NCBI RefSeq assembly: GCF_000956405.1
Contig: NZ_JYIV01000026.1
Span: 1-64,000 of the forward strand
DNA from: Microbacterium oxydans
Lineage (GTDB): Bacteria > Actinomycetota > Actinomycetes > Actinomycetales > Microbacteriaceae
Direction of reading: 5' to 3'
DNA: 64,000 bases
Part shown: positions 16,600-25,558 of the stretch, piece by piece
Numbering within the stretch: position 1 is the first letter of the stretch
How the letters are laid out: each line of letters begins with the position of its first letter
Notes under the pieces: generated by a model
The model's input: the letters and a program-made list of their open reading frames with translations, nothing else
Told to the model about the DNA's origin: nothing
The model's database searches: none
Translations under genes and position numbers: made by a program

Positions 16600-17001
16600 T
16601 CAGTCGCGACGGCTCTTGCTCTGCGGGCGCAGGATGAAGCCGAAGATGCCGTTGATCACCGAGATGATCAGTGCCGCGAGCACGCCCCACCAGAAGTCGC
16701 CGACCGTGAGGCCCCAACCGAACCCGCTCGTGATCCACGCGGTCAGCCACAGCAGGAAGCCGTTGATCAGGAAGCCGATCAGCCCGAACGTGATGATGTA
16801 GAGCGGGAACGCGACGATCTTCACGACTGTGCCGATGATCGTGTTCACGAGCGCGAAGATCGCGGCCACCGCGAGCAGGGTCAGCACCAGCTGCATCGTC
16901 TCACCGGGCGGGAAGGCTCGGATGGTCACCTGCAGGGCAGGGATCAGCGTGACGACCCAGAGGGCGAAGGCGTTGACGACGACGCGGATGATGAAGCGCA
17001 T
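16600..17001 (-). CDS. Four-helix membrane protein of the PF04020 (phage-holin-4-like) family
   Basis: A 133-residue protein with four hydrophobic helices and a basic C-terminus (RPQSKSRRD). The order RFIIRVVVNAFALWVVTLI, ALVNTIIGTVVKIVAFPLYIITFGLIGFLINGFLLWLTAWI and FWWGVLAALIISVINGIFGFILR is the PF04020/YvlD pattern common in chromosomes. The phage holin label is historical and no phage genes are near. It stands alone, convergent with vapC. Function unknown. Confidence 0.8.
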   Translation of the reverse strand: MRFIIRVVVNAFALWVVTLIPALQVTIRAFPPGETMQLVLTLLAVAAIFALVNTIIGTVVKIVAFPLYIITFGLIGFLINGFLLWLTAWITSGFGWGLTVGDFWWGVLAALIISVINGIFGFILRPQSKSRRD

Positions 17002-17080
17002 AGTCCGACCAGTGTCCCACGGACTCCCGCACGTGTCAGCGGGCGGTGTCTTCCACGGGAATGCGGTGGGCCGTCGGGGT

Positions 17081-17443
17081 TCAGCGGGAGTGAGCGCGCA
17101 GGAGCGCAGCGACCTCGTCCAGGGAGGACGTGCTCTGCGCAGTCCGAAGGATGAGGTCGAAGGCAAGTTCGGTCTCCATGTCGATGATGACGTTGTTCAT
17201 CTCGAGGAACGTCAGGGTGAGGACCCAGGAGAAGCGCTTGTTGCCATCGAACAGAGGGTGATTCTGGCTCAGGGATGACAGCAGAGCTGCCGCCTTGACT
17301 TCGAGATCCGGGTAGGCCTCGACTCCGAACATCGAACTCGACGGTCGGGCGAGCGCGGAGGACAGAAGCCCGATGTCTCGGATGTGGAGGCCGAGTTCCT
17401 CGGTGACGCCTACCGCGTGCGGAAGCTCGACGTATCGAGTCAC
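17081..17443 (-). CDS. doc: Doc/Fic-family toxin
   Basis: A 120-residue death-on-curing protein. The Fic motif is HPLFDGNKR (62-70) with His62 as catalytic base, Lys69-Arg70 for the phosphate site, and Asp66 at the metal position. P1 Doc phosphorylates EF-Tu; most Fic proteins transfer AMP. This short form belongs to the Doc branch. It overlaps the antitoxin as ATGA. The motif is intact, so it is probably active. Confidence 0.85.
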   Translation of the reverse strand: MTRYVELPHAVGVTEELGLHIRDIGLLSSALARPSSSMFGVEAYPDLEVKAAALLSSLSQNHPLFDGNKRFSWVLTLTFLEMNNVIIDMETELAFDLILRTAQSTSSLDEVAALLRAHSR

Positions 17444-17646
17444 GCGTCTTCGAGCTTCTTGAGGAGATCTGCGTATCGGTCAGCCACCCCGCGGGCGATC
17501 GACACGGCCTGCTCGGTCGTGACCTCCTCGCGCAGAAAACGGTCCGCGGCCTCGATGAGGAGTGCGTGCTTGGACGTGTGTCGCCGCGATGCCAGCTCGC
17601 CGAGCTGCGCATCGAGTTCTTCCGGGAGTCGCACCGTCATAGCCAT
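17440..17646 (-). CDS. Ribbon-helix-helix antitoxin partner of Doc
   Basis: A 68-residue protein starting MAMTVRLPEELDAQLGELASRRHTSKHALLIEAADRFL, a ribbon-helix-helix DNA-binding fold, followed by an acidic helix that should occupy the toxin. The start at 17646 was chosen because the RHH strand begins there; the longer reading has no conservation. It precedes doc with a 4-bp overlap. A palindrome lies just upstream (17653-17662). Confidence 0.82.
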   Translation of the reverse strand: MAMTVRLPEELDAQLGELASRRHTSKHALLIEAADRFLREEVTTEQAVSIARGVADRYADLLKKLEDA

Positions 17647-17652
17647 ACCAAA

Positions 17653-17662
17653 ATGGTACCAT
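17653..17662. promoter_or_regulatory. ATGGTACCAT palindrome at the doc antitoxin promoter
   Basis: A perfect 10-bp palindrome ATGGTACCAT ends six bases before the antitoxin start codon. A related half-site, ATGGCTATGAC, overlaps the start. Its place and symmetry suit binding of the RHH antitoxin dimer; inferred only. Confidence 0.4.
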
Positions 17663-17744
17663 CGTGCTTCGGGCCGCGACAGGGGCAACCGGCGGCGTTC
17701 CACCACCTCGGGTGCGCTCACCCCGCCCTCGTAGACTCGACCTC

Positions 17745-18812
17745 GTGACCGAGCCGATCCTGCCCCGCATCCGTCCCGCCATCGCCGCTCTCGCGCCGTA
17801 TCGCCAGGGAAAGCAGGCCGGCCCCGACGCCTTCAAGCTGTCGAGCAACGAGAACCCGTTCGACCCGCTGCCGTCGGTGCTCGACGCGCTGCAGAGCACC
17901 ACGCCCATCAACCGCTACCCGGATGCCACCGCCGGCCGTCTGCGTGCGCGTCTGGGCGCCCGCTACGGGGTCGAGCCCGACCAGGTGCATGTCGCCTCCG
18001 GCAGCGTGTCGATCCTGCATCAGCTGATCCTCGCGACCGCGTCGGTCGGCGACGAGGTCATCTACGCCTGGCGCTCCTTCGAGGCGTACCCGAGCCTTCC
18101 GCTCGTCGCCGGCGCCACCGGGGTGCAGGTGCCGCTCACCGCCGACTCCCGCCACGACCTCGATGCGATGGCGGATGCCGTGACCGAGCGCACACGCGCG
18201 ATCATCCTGTGCACGCCCAACAACCCGACCGGCCCGATCATCACCTCGGCCGAGTTCGCCGCGTTCGTGGCGCGCGTGCCGAGCGACATCCTGATCATCC
18301 TGGACGAGGCCTACGCCGAGTTCGTCACGGCACCCGACGCAGTGGACGGGTTGGCGGAGCGCGTGTTCGAGCAGCACCCGAACGTGGTGGTGCTGCGCAC
18401 CTTCTCGAAGGCCTACGGACTCGCCGGGCTGCGGGTCGGCTACGCGATCGGGCACGAGAAGGTGCTCGACGCCGCCCGCACGACCGGCATCCCGCTCTCG
18501 GTCACCTCTGCCGCCGAGAACGCCGCGATCGCCAGCCTCGACGCCGAGCCGGAGCTACTGGAGCGCGTCGCCGTGATCGTCGAACGCCGCGGCCGCCTCG
18601 TGGAGGGGCTTCGTGCGCAGGGATGGGAGGTGCCGGACTCCCAGTCCAACTTCGTCTGGCTGCCGGCGGGTGAGCGCACCGACGAGGTGGCTGCCGCCTT
18701 CGTCGAGAACGACCTCATCGTGCGTCCGTTCTCCGGCGACGGCATCCGCATCTCGGTGGGTGAGGAGGGCTCCATCGCCCGCGTGCTCGAGGTCGCCGGC
18801 TGCGCCCGCTGA
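17745..18812 (+). CDS. hisC: Histidinol-phosphate or aromatic aminotransferase
   Basis: A 355-residue fold-type I PLP aminotransferase. It has SSNENPFDPLPSVLDAL, CTPNNPTGPI, LDEAYAEF and the PLP lysine in TFSKAYGLAGLRVGYAIG (Lys222). The length and the ENP motif match HisC, which makes histidinol phosphate. Actinobacteria often carry a second HisC-like protein (Pat) that transaminates aromatic amino acids. No other his gene is nearby, so the aromatic role is as likely as histidine synthesis. GTG start at 17745. Confidence 0.8.
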   Translation: MTEPILPRIRPAIAALAPYRQGKQAGPDAFKLSSNENPFDPLPSVLDALQSTTPINRYPDATAGRLRARLGARYGVEPDQVHVASGSVSILHQLILATASVGDEVIYAWRSFEAYPSLPLVAGATGVQVPLTADSRHDLDAMADAVTERTRAIILCTPNNPTGPIITSAEFAAFVARVPSDILIILDEAYAEFVTAPDAVDGLAERVFEQHPNVVVLRTFSKAYGLAGLRVGYAIGHEKVLDAARTTGIPLSVTSAAENAAIASLDAEPELLERVAVIVERRGRLVEGLRAQGWEVPDSQSNFVWLPAGERTDEVAAAFVENDLIVRPFSGDGIRISVGEEGSIARVLEVAGCAR

Positions 18813-18918
18813 GCGGTCGCCTCCCGCGGGTTCTCGCGGATTTCTCCGGTTTCCGGGCAGTTACAAGGGCGTCCTAGGTATGCGTGACCCGGCATGCGCG
18901 CGCGGGTAGCGTGAGAGC

Positions 18919-20046
18919 GTGACCACCTCCGAGACACCCCTTGTGAGCGTTCTGGACGAGACCGGGCGGTACGCGCCGTCCGCCGCCGCAGAACGGTACC
19001 TTCCCCTGATCGACGCGATCGGCGACGCGGAACTGGAGCAGTTCTACCGGGACATGGTCGTCATCCGCGCGATCGACACCCAGGCGACGAACCTGCAGCG
19101 TCAGGGCCAGCTCGCGCTGTGGCCGCCGAGCCGCGGACAGGAGGCGGCACAGGTCGGTTCCGGCCGCGCCCTCCGCACACAGGACACCGTCTTCCCCTCG
19201 TACCGCGAGCACGCGGTCACGCGCATCCGCGGCGTCGACCCGGTCGACATCATCAAGCTCATGCGCGGCGTCTCGCACGGGGGATGGGACCCGACCGACC
19301 CCAAGAACGGCAACACCCGGCTGTACACGCTGGTGCTCGGATCGCAGGTGCTGCACGCCGCGGGCTACGGCATGGGTCTCACCTTCGACGGGCGCACGGG
19401 CTCCGGCGATCTCGACCGCGACGAAGCGGTCATCGTCTACTACGGCGACGGCGCGTCCAGCCAGGGCGACGTGCACGAGGCGATGGTCTTCGCCGCGAGC
19501 TACCAGGCTCCGACGGTCTTCTTCCTGCAGAACAACCACTGGGCCATCTCGGTGCCCGTCTCCACCCAGTCGCGCGTGCCGCTCGTGCAGCGCAGCGCCG
19601 GCTACGGCATCCCGAGCGTCCGCGTGGACGGCAACGACGTGCTCGCCAGCTACGCGGTCTCCCGTGTCGCGCTGGACGAGGCTCGTGAGGGCAAGGGACC
19701 GCAGGCGATCGAGGCCGTGACCTACCGACTCGGCGCCCACACGACGAGCGACGACCCGACCAAGTACCGGGGCAGCGACGAGGAGCAGTACTGGGCCGGT
19801 CGCGACCCCATCGTGCGGATGCGTGCATTCCTGGAAGCACGTGGAGCGTCGGCCCAGCTGTTCGCCGACGTCGACGCCGAAGCGGCCGATGCTGCGGAAG
19901 ACCTCCGCGCCCGCACGGTCGAGCTCGGACCGCCCAGCGCCGACAAGATGTTCGACCACGTGTACAGCGAGCCGCATCCGCTGATCGACCAGCAGAAGGC
20001 CTGGCATGCGCAGTACGAGGCGTCGTTCGAAGGAGGAGCCCAGTGA
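18919..20046 (+). CDS. bkdA: 2-oxoacid dehydrogenase E1 alpha subunit (branched-chain type)
   Basis: A 375-residue thiamine-diphosphate enzyme subunit that decarboxylates 2-oxoacids. The ThDP-binding motif is GDGASSQGDVHEAMVFAASYQAPTVFFLQNN. PPSRGQEAAQVGSG and FPSYREHAVTRIRGV are typical of the alpha2-beta2 E1 group. Actinobacterial pyruvate dehydrogenase normally uses the homodimeric AceE, so this heterotetrameric E1 is more likely for branched-chain 2-oxoacids, feeding branched fatty-acid primers. GTG start; overlaps E1 beta as GTGA. Confidence 0.85.
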   Translation: MTTSETPLVSVLDETGRYAPSAAAERYLPLIDAIGDAELEQFYRDMVVIRAIDTQATNLQRQGQLALWPPSRGQEAAQVGSGRALRTQDTVFPSYREHAVTRIRGVDPVDIIKLMRGVSHGGWDPTDPKNGNTRLYTLVLGSQVLHAAGYGMGLTFDGRTGSGDLDRDEAVIVYYGDGASSQGDVHEAMVFAASYQAPTVFFLQNNHWAISVPVSTQSRVPLVQRSAGYGIPSVRVDGNDVLASYAVSRVALDEAREGKGPQAIEAVTYRLGAHTTSDDPTKYRGSDEEQYWAGRDPIVRMRAFLEARGASAQLFADVDAEAADAAEDLRARTVELGPPSADKMFDHVYSEPHPLIDQQKAWHAQYEASFEGGAQ

Positions 20047-21023
20047 CCCTGGAGACGATGCCGCTCAGCAAGGCGCTGAACGCGGGTATGCGCAAGGCGA
20101 TGGAGAACGACCCGAAGGTCCTGCTCATGGGCGAGGACATCGGCAAGCTCGGCGGGGTCTTCCGCGTGACGGAGCACCTGCAGCGCGACTTCGGCGACCG
20201 CCGGGTGCTCGACACCCCCTTGGCCGAGTCGGGGATCGTCGGCACGGCGATCGGCATGGCGATGGCCGGGTACCGCCCGGTGATCGAGATCCAGTTCGAC
20301 GGATTCGTGTTCCCCGCCTTCGATCAGATCACCACGCAGCTCGCGAAGCTCACCAACCGGCACGAGGGCGCGATCAGCATGCCGATCGTGATCCGCATCC
20401 CCTACGGCGGACACATCGGCGCGGTCGAGCACCACCAGGAGAGCCCGGAGGCGTACTTCGCGCACACCCCCGGTCTGCGCGTGGTGTCGCCGTCGACCCC
20501 GAACGACGCGTACTGGATGATCCAGGAGGCGATCGCATCCAACGACCCGGTCATCTTCATGGAGCCGAAGAGCCGCTACTGGCAGAAGGGCGAGGTCGAG
20601 CTCGATGCCTCGGCCGTGCCGCTGCACTCCTCGCGCGTCGTGCGCACGGGCAGTGACGTGACGCTGGTCGGACACGGCGCGATGGTCACCACGCTCCTGC
20701 AGGCCGCCGCGCTCGCCGAGGCCGAGGGCACGAGCTGCGAGGTCGTCGACGTGCGCTCGATCTCCCCGGTCGACTACGAGCCCATCCTCGACTCGGTGCG
20801 CAAGACCGGCCGCATGGTGTACGCGCAGGAGGCGCAGGGCTTCGGCAGCATCGGCGGTGAGATCGCCGCGACCGTCATGGAGCGGGCGTTCTACGCGCTC
20901 GAGGCTCCGGTGCTGCGCGTCTCCGGTTACGACACCCCGTTCCCGCCCGCGAAGCTCGAAGGCGCGTACCTCCCGGATGCCGACCGCATCCTCGAGGCCG
21001 TCGACCGCTCGCTGGCATACTGA
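20043..21023 (+). CDS. bkdB: 2-oxoacid dehydrogenase E1 beta subunit
   Basis: A 326-residue beta subunit of E1. Typical segments are [70 protein letters not shown] and [28 protein letters not shown]. It forms the alpha2-beta2 heterotetramer with the overlapping upstream subunit. The C-terminal transketolase domain ([19 protein letters not shown]) is complete. Confidence 0.88.
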   Translation: MTLETMPLSKALNAGMRKAMENDPKVLLMGEDIGKLGGVFRVTEHLQRDFGDRRVLDTPLAESGIVGTAIGMAMAGYRPVIEIQFDGFVFPAFDQITTQLAKLTNRHEGAISMPIVIRIPYGGHIGAVEHHQESPEAYFAHTPGLRVVSPSTPNDAYWMIQEAIASNDPVIFMEPKSRYWQKGEVELDASAVPLHSSRVVRTGSDVTLVGHGAMVTTLLQAAALAEAEGTSCEVVDVRSISPVDYEPILDSVRKTGRMVYAQEAQGFGSIGGEIAATVMERAFYALEAPVLRVSGYDTPFPPAKLEGAYLPDADRILEAVDRSLAY

Positions 21024-21051
21024 CACCCCCGCTCGGCCGAAAGGACTCGTC

Positions 21052-22398
21052 ATGAGCACGCAGAACTTCACTCTCCCGGATGTCGGAGAAGGCCTGACCG
21101 AGGCCGAGATCGTGGCCTGGAAGGTCGCGCCGGGCGACACCGTCGCGATCAACGACGTGGTGTGCGAGATCGAGACGGCCAAGTCGCTCGTCGAGCTGCC
21201 GTCGCCGTATGCGGGCGTGGTGGGCGAACTCCTCGCCGCGGAGGGCACGACCGTCGAGGTCGGCACCCCCATCATCACGTTCCTGACCGAGCCGGCGGCT
21301 GGCGCTCCTGCTGCCCCGGTCGCTGCAGCTCCCGCGGCGGAGGAGGGCGGCGGTTCCGTGCTGGTGGGCTACGGCACGGGCGGCGGCGCCACCTCGCGGC
21401 GCAAGCGTCCGGCCGAGCGTCCCGTCCGCTCCTCGGTGGGGGTGATCGCGAAGCCACCGATCCGCAAGCTGGCGCGCGACCTCGGCGTCGACCTCACCGC
21501 GGTGGCGCCATCCGGTGCCGACGGAGAGGTCACGCGCGACGACGTGATGAAGCATGCCTCGCAGGCGAGCGTCTTCCGAAACATCGAGACCCCGGAGTGG
21601 GGGACGGTGCGCGAGGAGACGGTGCCCGCACCGCAGGCTGCTCCGGCCGGACTCGCTCGCGGCCTCACCGCAACCCGGCCATCGGCTGCCGATGACGACC
21701 GCACCGAGTCGATCCCGGTCAAGGGTGTGCGCAAGGCCACGTCGTCGGCGATGGTGCAGAGCGCGTACTCGGCCCCGCACGTGACGGTGTGGAAGGAGAT
21801 CGACGCGACCCGCACGATGGAGCTCGTCAAGCGGCTCAAGGCCTCTCCCGACTACGCCGACATCAAGGTCTCGCCGCTGCTCATCATGGCCCGTGCCGTG
21901 ATCTGGGCCGCCCGCCGCACCCCGATGGTGAACGCCGCCTGGATCGAGACCGAGTCCGGAGCCGAGATCGCCGTGCGCCACTACGTGAACCTCGGTATCG
22001 CCGCCGCCACCCCGCGCGGTCTGCTCGTGCCCAACATCAAGGACGCGCAGGACCTGAGCATGAAGGAGCTGGCGCGGGCGCTGAACCGTCTCACGCTCAC
22101 GGCACGCGAGGGCAAGACCCCGCCGGCCGACCAGCAGGGCGGCACGATCACGATCACGAACATCGGTGTGTTCGGGATGGACGCAGGGACTCCGATCATC
22201 AACCCCGGCGAGGCCGGCATCGTGGCGATGGGCACCATCAGCCAGAAGCCGTGGGTCGTCGACGGCGAGGTGCGTCCGCGTTGGGTGACCACGGTGGCCG
22301 GATCCTTCGACCACCGCGTGATCGACGGAGACGGGATGAGCCGTTTCATCGCCGACGTCGCCTCGATCCTCGAGGAGCCCGCCCTGCTGGTCGACTGA
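21052..22398 (+). CDS. bkdC: Dihydrolipoyl acyltransferase (E2)
   Basis: A 448-residue E2 core protein. A single N-terminal lipoyl domain has Lys44 in [14 protein letters not shown]. The E3/E1-binding domain is [33 protein letters not shown] (about 138-170). The catalytic domain ends in [15 protein letters not shown], with His421 and Asp425 of the HRxxDG motif. Linkers are Ala/Pro-rich. The start at 21052 has AAGGA upstream and is 28 bp after E1 beta. No E3 gene follows, so a shared lipoamide dehydrogenase is expected. Confidence 0.88.
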   Translation: MSTQNFTLPDVGEGLTEAEIVAWKVAPGDTVAINDVVCEIETAKSLVELPSPYAGVVGELLAAEGTTVEVGTPIITFLTEPAAGAPAAPVAAAPAAEEGGGSVLVGYGTGGGATSRRKRPAERPVRSSVGVIAKPPIRKLARDLGVDLTAVAPSGADGEVTRDDVMKHASQASVFRNIETPEWGTVREETVPAPQAAPAGLARGLTATRPSAADDDRTESIPVKGVRKATSSAMVQSAYSAPHVTVWKEIDATRTMELVKRLKASPDYADIKVSPLLIMARAVIWAARRTPMVNAAWIETESGAEIAVRHYVNLGIAAATPRGLLVPNIKDAQDLSMKELARALNRLTLTAREGKTPPADQQGGTITITNIGVFGMDAGTPIINPGEAGIVAMGTISQKPWVVDGEVRPRWVTTVAGSFDHRVIDGDGMSRFIADVASILEEPALLVD

Positions 22399-22415
22399 GA
22401 ATCGACGCCGAGCCG

Positions 22416-24782
22416 TCAATCCATCCGGCTGGCGAGCTTCAGGCGTTCGTGACCGGTCATCGGCTCCACGGCGGGGAAGTCGAAGGTGACGGAGTGGATC
22501 TTGCCGGTGAAGGGGAAGAGCCCACGGTCGGCGTAGTCGTCGCAGACGGGGGAGACGCAGTCCATTCCGACGTCCATGGTCTCCGTGCCGCATCGTTGAG
22601 GGATCTGCTCGGGTAGGTGGAGCTCTCCTGCGGGCTGGCCGTCCACAGTCATGGTGACGTCCGCCGGACCTCCCGGTTGCGGCGTCCCCGGCGTGATCTC
22701 AACGATGACCGTGTGCGTTCCCGGCGCGAGCGGTTCCGGTGAGGTGAGGTCGTAGCGCCGAATTCCGAAGAAGTTGTAGTGGAAGCGCGCCCTGCCCTCC
22801 CACCCGAACAGGGACCATCCGGCTGCGTCGCCGCCGACGGCGAAGATGACTCCGTCGGCGCCCGTCTCGGGGATGTCCACATCGGCGGTGATCGTGAGCG
22901 GTGTGCTGACGAGTTTCGGTCCGCTGCCTTCGGGAAGGCGCACCATTCCTTCGCGGAAGGTGATGTGGTCGCGCCCTGCGAAGAAGCTCGGGCGCAGCGT
23001 CACGTCGAGGCGCTCGGCGAATCGGTCATCGAGAGGGAGCACGTTGTAGCGGGCGGCTTCGGCCATGAACATGTCCTGCAGCGCACGCAGCCGCTCGGGT
23101 TCTTGAGCGGCGAGATCTTCGGCCTGACTGAAGTCGTCTTCGATGTTGTAGAGCTCCCAGACGTCATCGTCCCAGCTGTAGGTGCCGGAGGTCTCCCAGG
23201 GCAGCCGCCCGTGGCGACAGGAGGCGATCCAGCCGTCGGAGTACATCGCACGGTTGCCGAGCATCTCGAAGTACTGCTTCGTGTGGCGGCTCGGGGCCTC
23301 GGCGTTCGCCTCGGAGAAGGTGTAGGCGAAGCTGGTGCCTTCGATCGGCTTCTGGATGACGCCGTTCACCTCGGTCGGGTGAGTCATGCCGACGATCTCG
23401 AGAAGCGTCGGTGCGACGTCGATGACGTGATGGAACTGCGAGCGGGTGCCCGTCTCGGTGATCCGCTCCGGCCAGGACACGATCATGCTGTTGCGCGTGC
23501 CGCCGAAGTGGGAGGCGACCTGCTTGGTCCACTGGAAGGGTGTGTCACCGGCATGGGCCCATCCGACGGCGTAGTGCGGCGACGTGCCCGGCAGGCCCCA
23601 CTTGTCGATGAAGCCGATGGCTTCGTCGATGGACGGCTGGCGGCCGTTGAGGCTCATGATCTCGTTCGGGGTCCCGACCAGCGAGCCCTCGCCGCTGGAG
23701 CCGTTGTCGCCGAGGATGTAGATCACGATGGTGTTGTCGAGTTCGCCGAGCTCCTCGAGAGCGTCGACGACACGACCCACCTCGTGGTCGGTGTGCTCCA
23801 GGAAGTCGGCGAAGTTCTCAGCTTGCCGTGCGAACAGCGCCTGGTGCTCCGGGGGCTGGCTGTCCCACGAGGGAATCTGTTCCGGCCGGGCCGTCAGCTT
23901 GGTGCCCTCTGGGATGATGCCGGCGTCGAGCTGGTTCTGGTGCACGACTCTGCGGTATTCGTCCCACCCCGCGTCGAACCGTCCTTTGTTCCGTCCGCGC
24001 CAGTCCAGCGGCGGCTGGTGCGGCGCATGAGCTGCCCCGGTTGAGAAGTACGCGAGCACAGGCCGCTCGGGGGCGATGGCCTTCTGGCTGCCGATCCACG
24101 AGATGCATTTGTCTGCCAGGTCGGTGGTGAGGTGGTAACCGTCTTCAGGGCGCGCGGGCGGTTCGACCGCTTTTGTGCCCTCGTAGAGCGAAGGGTAGAA
24201 CTGGTCGGTCTCGCCGGAGATGAATCCGTAGAAATAGTCGAAGCCCTGATTGGTCGGCCAGTTCTCGAACGGTCCCGCCGGACTCGTCTGATTGTCGGGC
24301 ACGTTGTGGTTCTTCCCGAACCACGCGGACGTGTATCCCGCGTGCTTGAGGAGCTCAGCGAACGTCGCCGTGCCCTTGGGGATGATGCCGCTGTAGCCCG
24401 GATACCCGGTCGCCATCTCCTGGATGACCCCCGTGGCGACGGTGTGATGGTTCCGACCGGTGAGCATGGCCGCTCGTGTCGGGGAGCACAACGCGGTGGT
24501 GTGGAACTGGTTGTAGAAGAGTCCCCGACCTGCCAAACGCTCAGCGGTGGGCATGCGTACCAGCCCGCCGTTGACACTCGGCCAACCGAAGCCGACATCA
24601 TCCAGCAGCACCAGCAGTACGTTCGGAGCGCCCGGTCTCGCAGCCCTCGGCGGGGGGAAGTCCGGCACGGACTCCGTCGCGTGCAGGCTGATCTCGGCTT
24701 CCGGGTACGACCACTCCGGCTCTGGGAGATGGGTGCGATCCAGGCTCACCGGAAACTCTTCATTCTCGTCCAGACTCGACAC
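22416..24782 (-). CDS. Type I arylsulfatase
   Basis: A 788-residue sulfatase. The formylglycine signature Cys-X-Pro-X-Arg is CSPTRAAMLTGRN (Cys99, Arg103), and Asp61-Asp62 (VLLDDVGFG) begin the calcium site. Other typical segments are GFDYFYGFISGETDQFYP, STGAAHAPHQPP and YILGDNGSSGEGS. About 200 C-terminal residues after the sulfatase core (from GPKLVSTPLTITADVDIPETG) look like a beta-sandwich. No secretion signal is seen, so it probably acts in the cytoplasm. The formylglycine-generating enzyme must be encoded elsewhere. Substrate unknown. Confidence 0.88.
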   Translation of the reverse strand: MSSLDENEEFPVSLDRTHLPEPEWSYPEAEISLHATESVPDFPPPRAARPGAPNVLLVLLDDVGFGWPSVNGGLVRMPTAERLAGRGLFYNQFHTTALCSPTRAAMLTGRNHHTVATGVIQEMATGYPGYSGIIPKGTATFAELLKHAGYTSAWFGKNHNVPDNQTSPAGPFENWPTNQGFDYFYGFISGETDQFYPSLYEGTKAVEPPARPEDGYHLTTDLADKCISWIGSQKAIAPERPVLAYFSTGAAHAPHQPPLDWRGRNKGRFDAGWDEYRRVVHQNQLDAGIIPEGTKLTARPEQIPSWDSQPPEHQALFARQAENFADFLEHTDHEVGRVVDALEELGELDNTIVIYILGDNGSSGEGSLVGTPNEIMSLNGRQPSIDEAIGFIDKWGLPGTSPHYAVGWAHAGDTPFQWTKQVASHFGGTRNSMIVSWPERITETGTRSQFHHVIDVAPTLLEIVGMTHPTEVNGVIQKPIEGTSFAYTFSEANAEAPSRHTKQYFEMLGNRAMYSDGWIASCRHGRLPWETSGTYSWDDDVWELYNIEDDFSQAEDLAAQEPERLRALQDMFMAEAARYNVLPLDDRFAERLDVTLRPSFFAGRDHITFREGMVRLPEGSGPKLVSTPLTITADVDIPETGADGVIFAVGGDAAGWSLFGWEGRARFHYNFFGIRRYDLTSPEPLAPGTHTVIVEITPGTPQPGGPADVTMTVDGQPAGELHLPEQIPQRCGTETMDVGMDCVSPVCDDYADRGLFPFTGKIHSVTFDFPAVEPMTGHERLKLASRMD

Positions 24783-24916
24783 ACCGATCTCCTTCGCTAC
24801 TCGTGTGTTCGAGTATCCGTCGACCGCCGGATCAGTGCAGTGGAACCATCGCCCGGAGCGGGTGATCGCGTGTCAGGACGAGGAACAGGACTGCTCTTCA
24901 GCGTGTTGTCGTGACC

Positions 24917-25553
24917 ATGAGCGACCATTACGCGGCCGTGCCCCCTCGGCGTGTCGTCGCCGTCTTCGACGTTCTGGTCACTCTGGTGGACCAGACGGCG
25001 AGCCTCTGAAGCGCCGTGGAGGCGACGACCGATCTCGGTCGCGCGGCAGCGGCTGCCCTCGTCGACGACTGGATGCAGGGCGTCGCCGAGCGGGAGCAGG
25101 CGGTTGTCCGGGACGAACGAGAGTTCGTCCCGAGCGAGCGACTCGATGTGGAGGTGCTGGAGGGCCTCGTCGGTCGCTGGGCCGTCTCGACGGAGGTCAT
25201 CGCCTACTGGCCGGCGCCTCCGCGACCAGCGCGCCGTGGAAGGGGGCAGCCGCCGCGCTGCGGTCGCCACTGTCGTCGGGCTGTCGAACGCCAGTCGTCG
25301 AGTCCTCGGCGGCTTGAGCGATGGCGCGGGCTTCCACTGGGATCTGTTGCTCTCCGATGAGCCACCGTTCATGGTGGCGGCCGGTGCGTGGGACCTGCGG
25401 GAGGCGAAGGCTGTCGGCATGCGCACCGCGTATGTTCCTCGCCCGAACGGTGACCTGCCCTCGCCCGGCGAACGATTCGATGTCGTGGCAACCGATCTCG
25501 AAAGAGCTCGAGCGGCAGCTGAGGGCGAGATCGGAGTGAGGGCTCGCGCCTGA
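24917..25553 (+). pseudogene. Decayed haloacid dehalogenase-like (HAD) hydrolase gene
   Basis: Pieces of one HAD-type haloacid dehalogenase lie in all three frames. The first (from 24917) reads VVAVFDVLVTLVDQTASL and hits TGA at 25007, then continues in frame with EATTDLGRAAAAALVDDWMQGVAEREQAVV and LDVEVLEGL. After about 25210 the match moves to another frame (SAPWKGAAAALRS). From about 25255 it moves to the third (VATVVGLSNASRRVLGGLSDGAGFHWDLLLSDE), ending MVAAGAWDLREAKAVGMRTAYVPRP. About 35 codons between LLLSDE and PPFMVAA that family members have are missing. One stop, two shifts and one deletion make a functional product improbable. Confidence 0.75.
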
Positions 25554-25558
25554 GAGGT

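Noticed and set aside
16600..17001. Prophage remnant suggested by a phage-holin family name
   Set aside because: The PF04020 family is widespread in chromosomes, and no integrase, capsid or other phage gene is near.
24797..25426. 209-codon minus-strand frame over the dehalogenase remnants
   Set aside because: Low-complexity translation with no motif, whereas plus-strand pieces show ordered HAD family segments.
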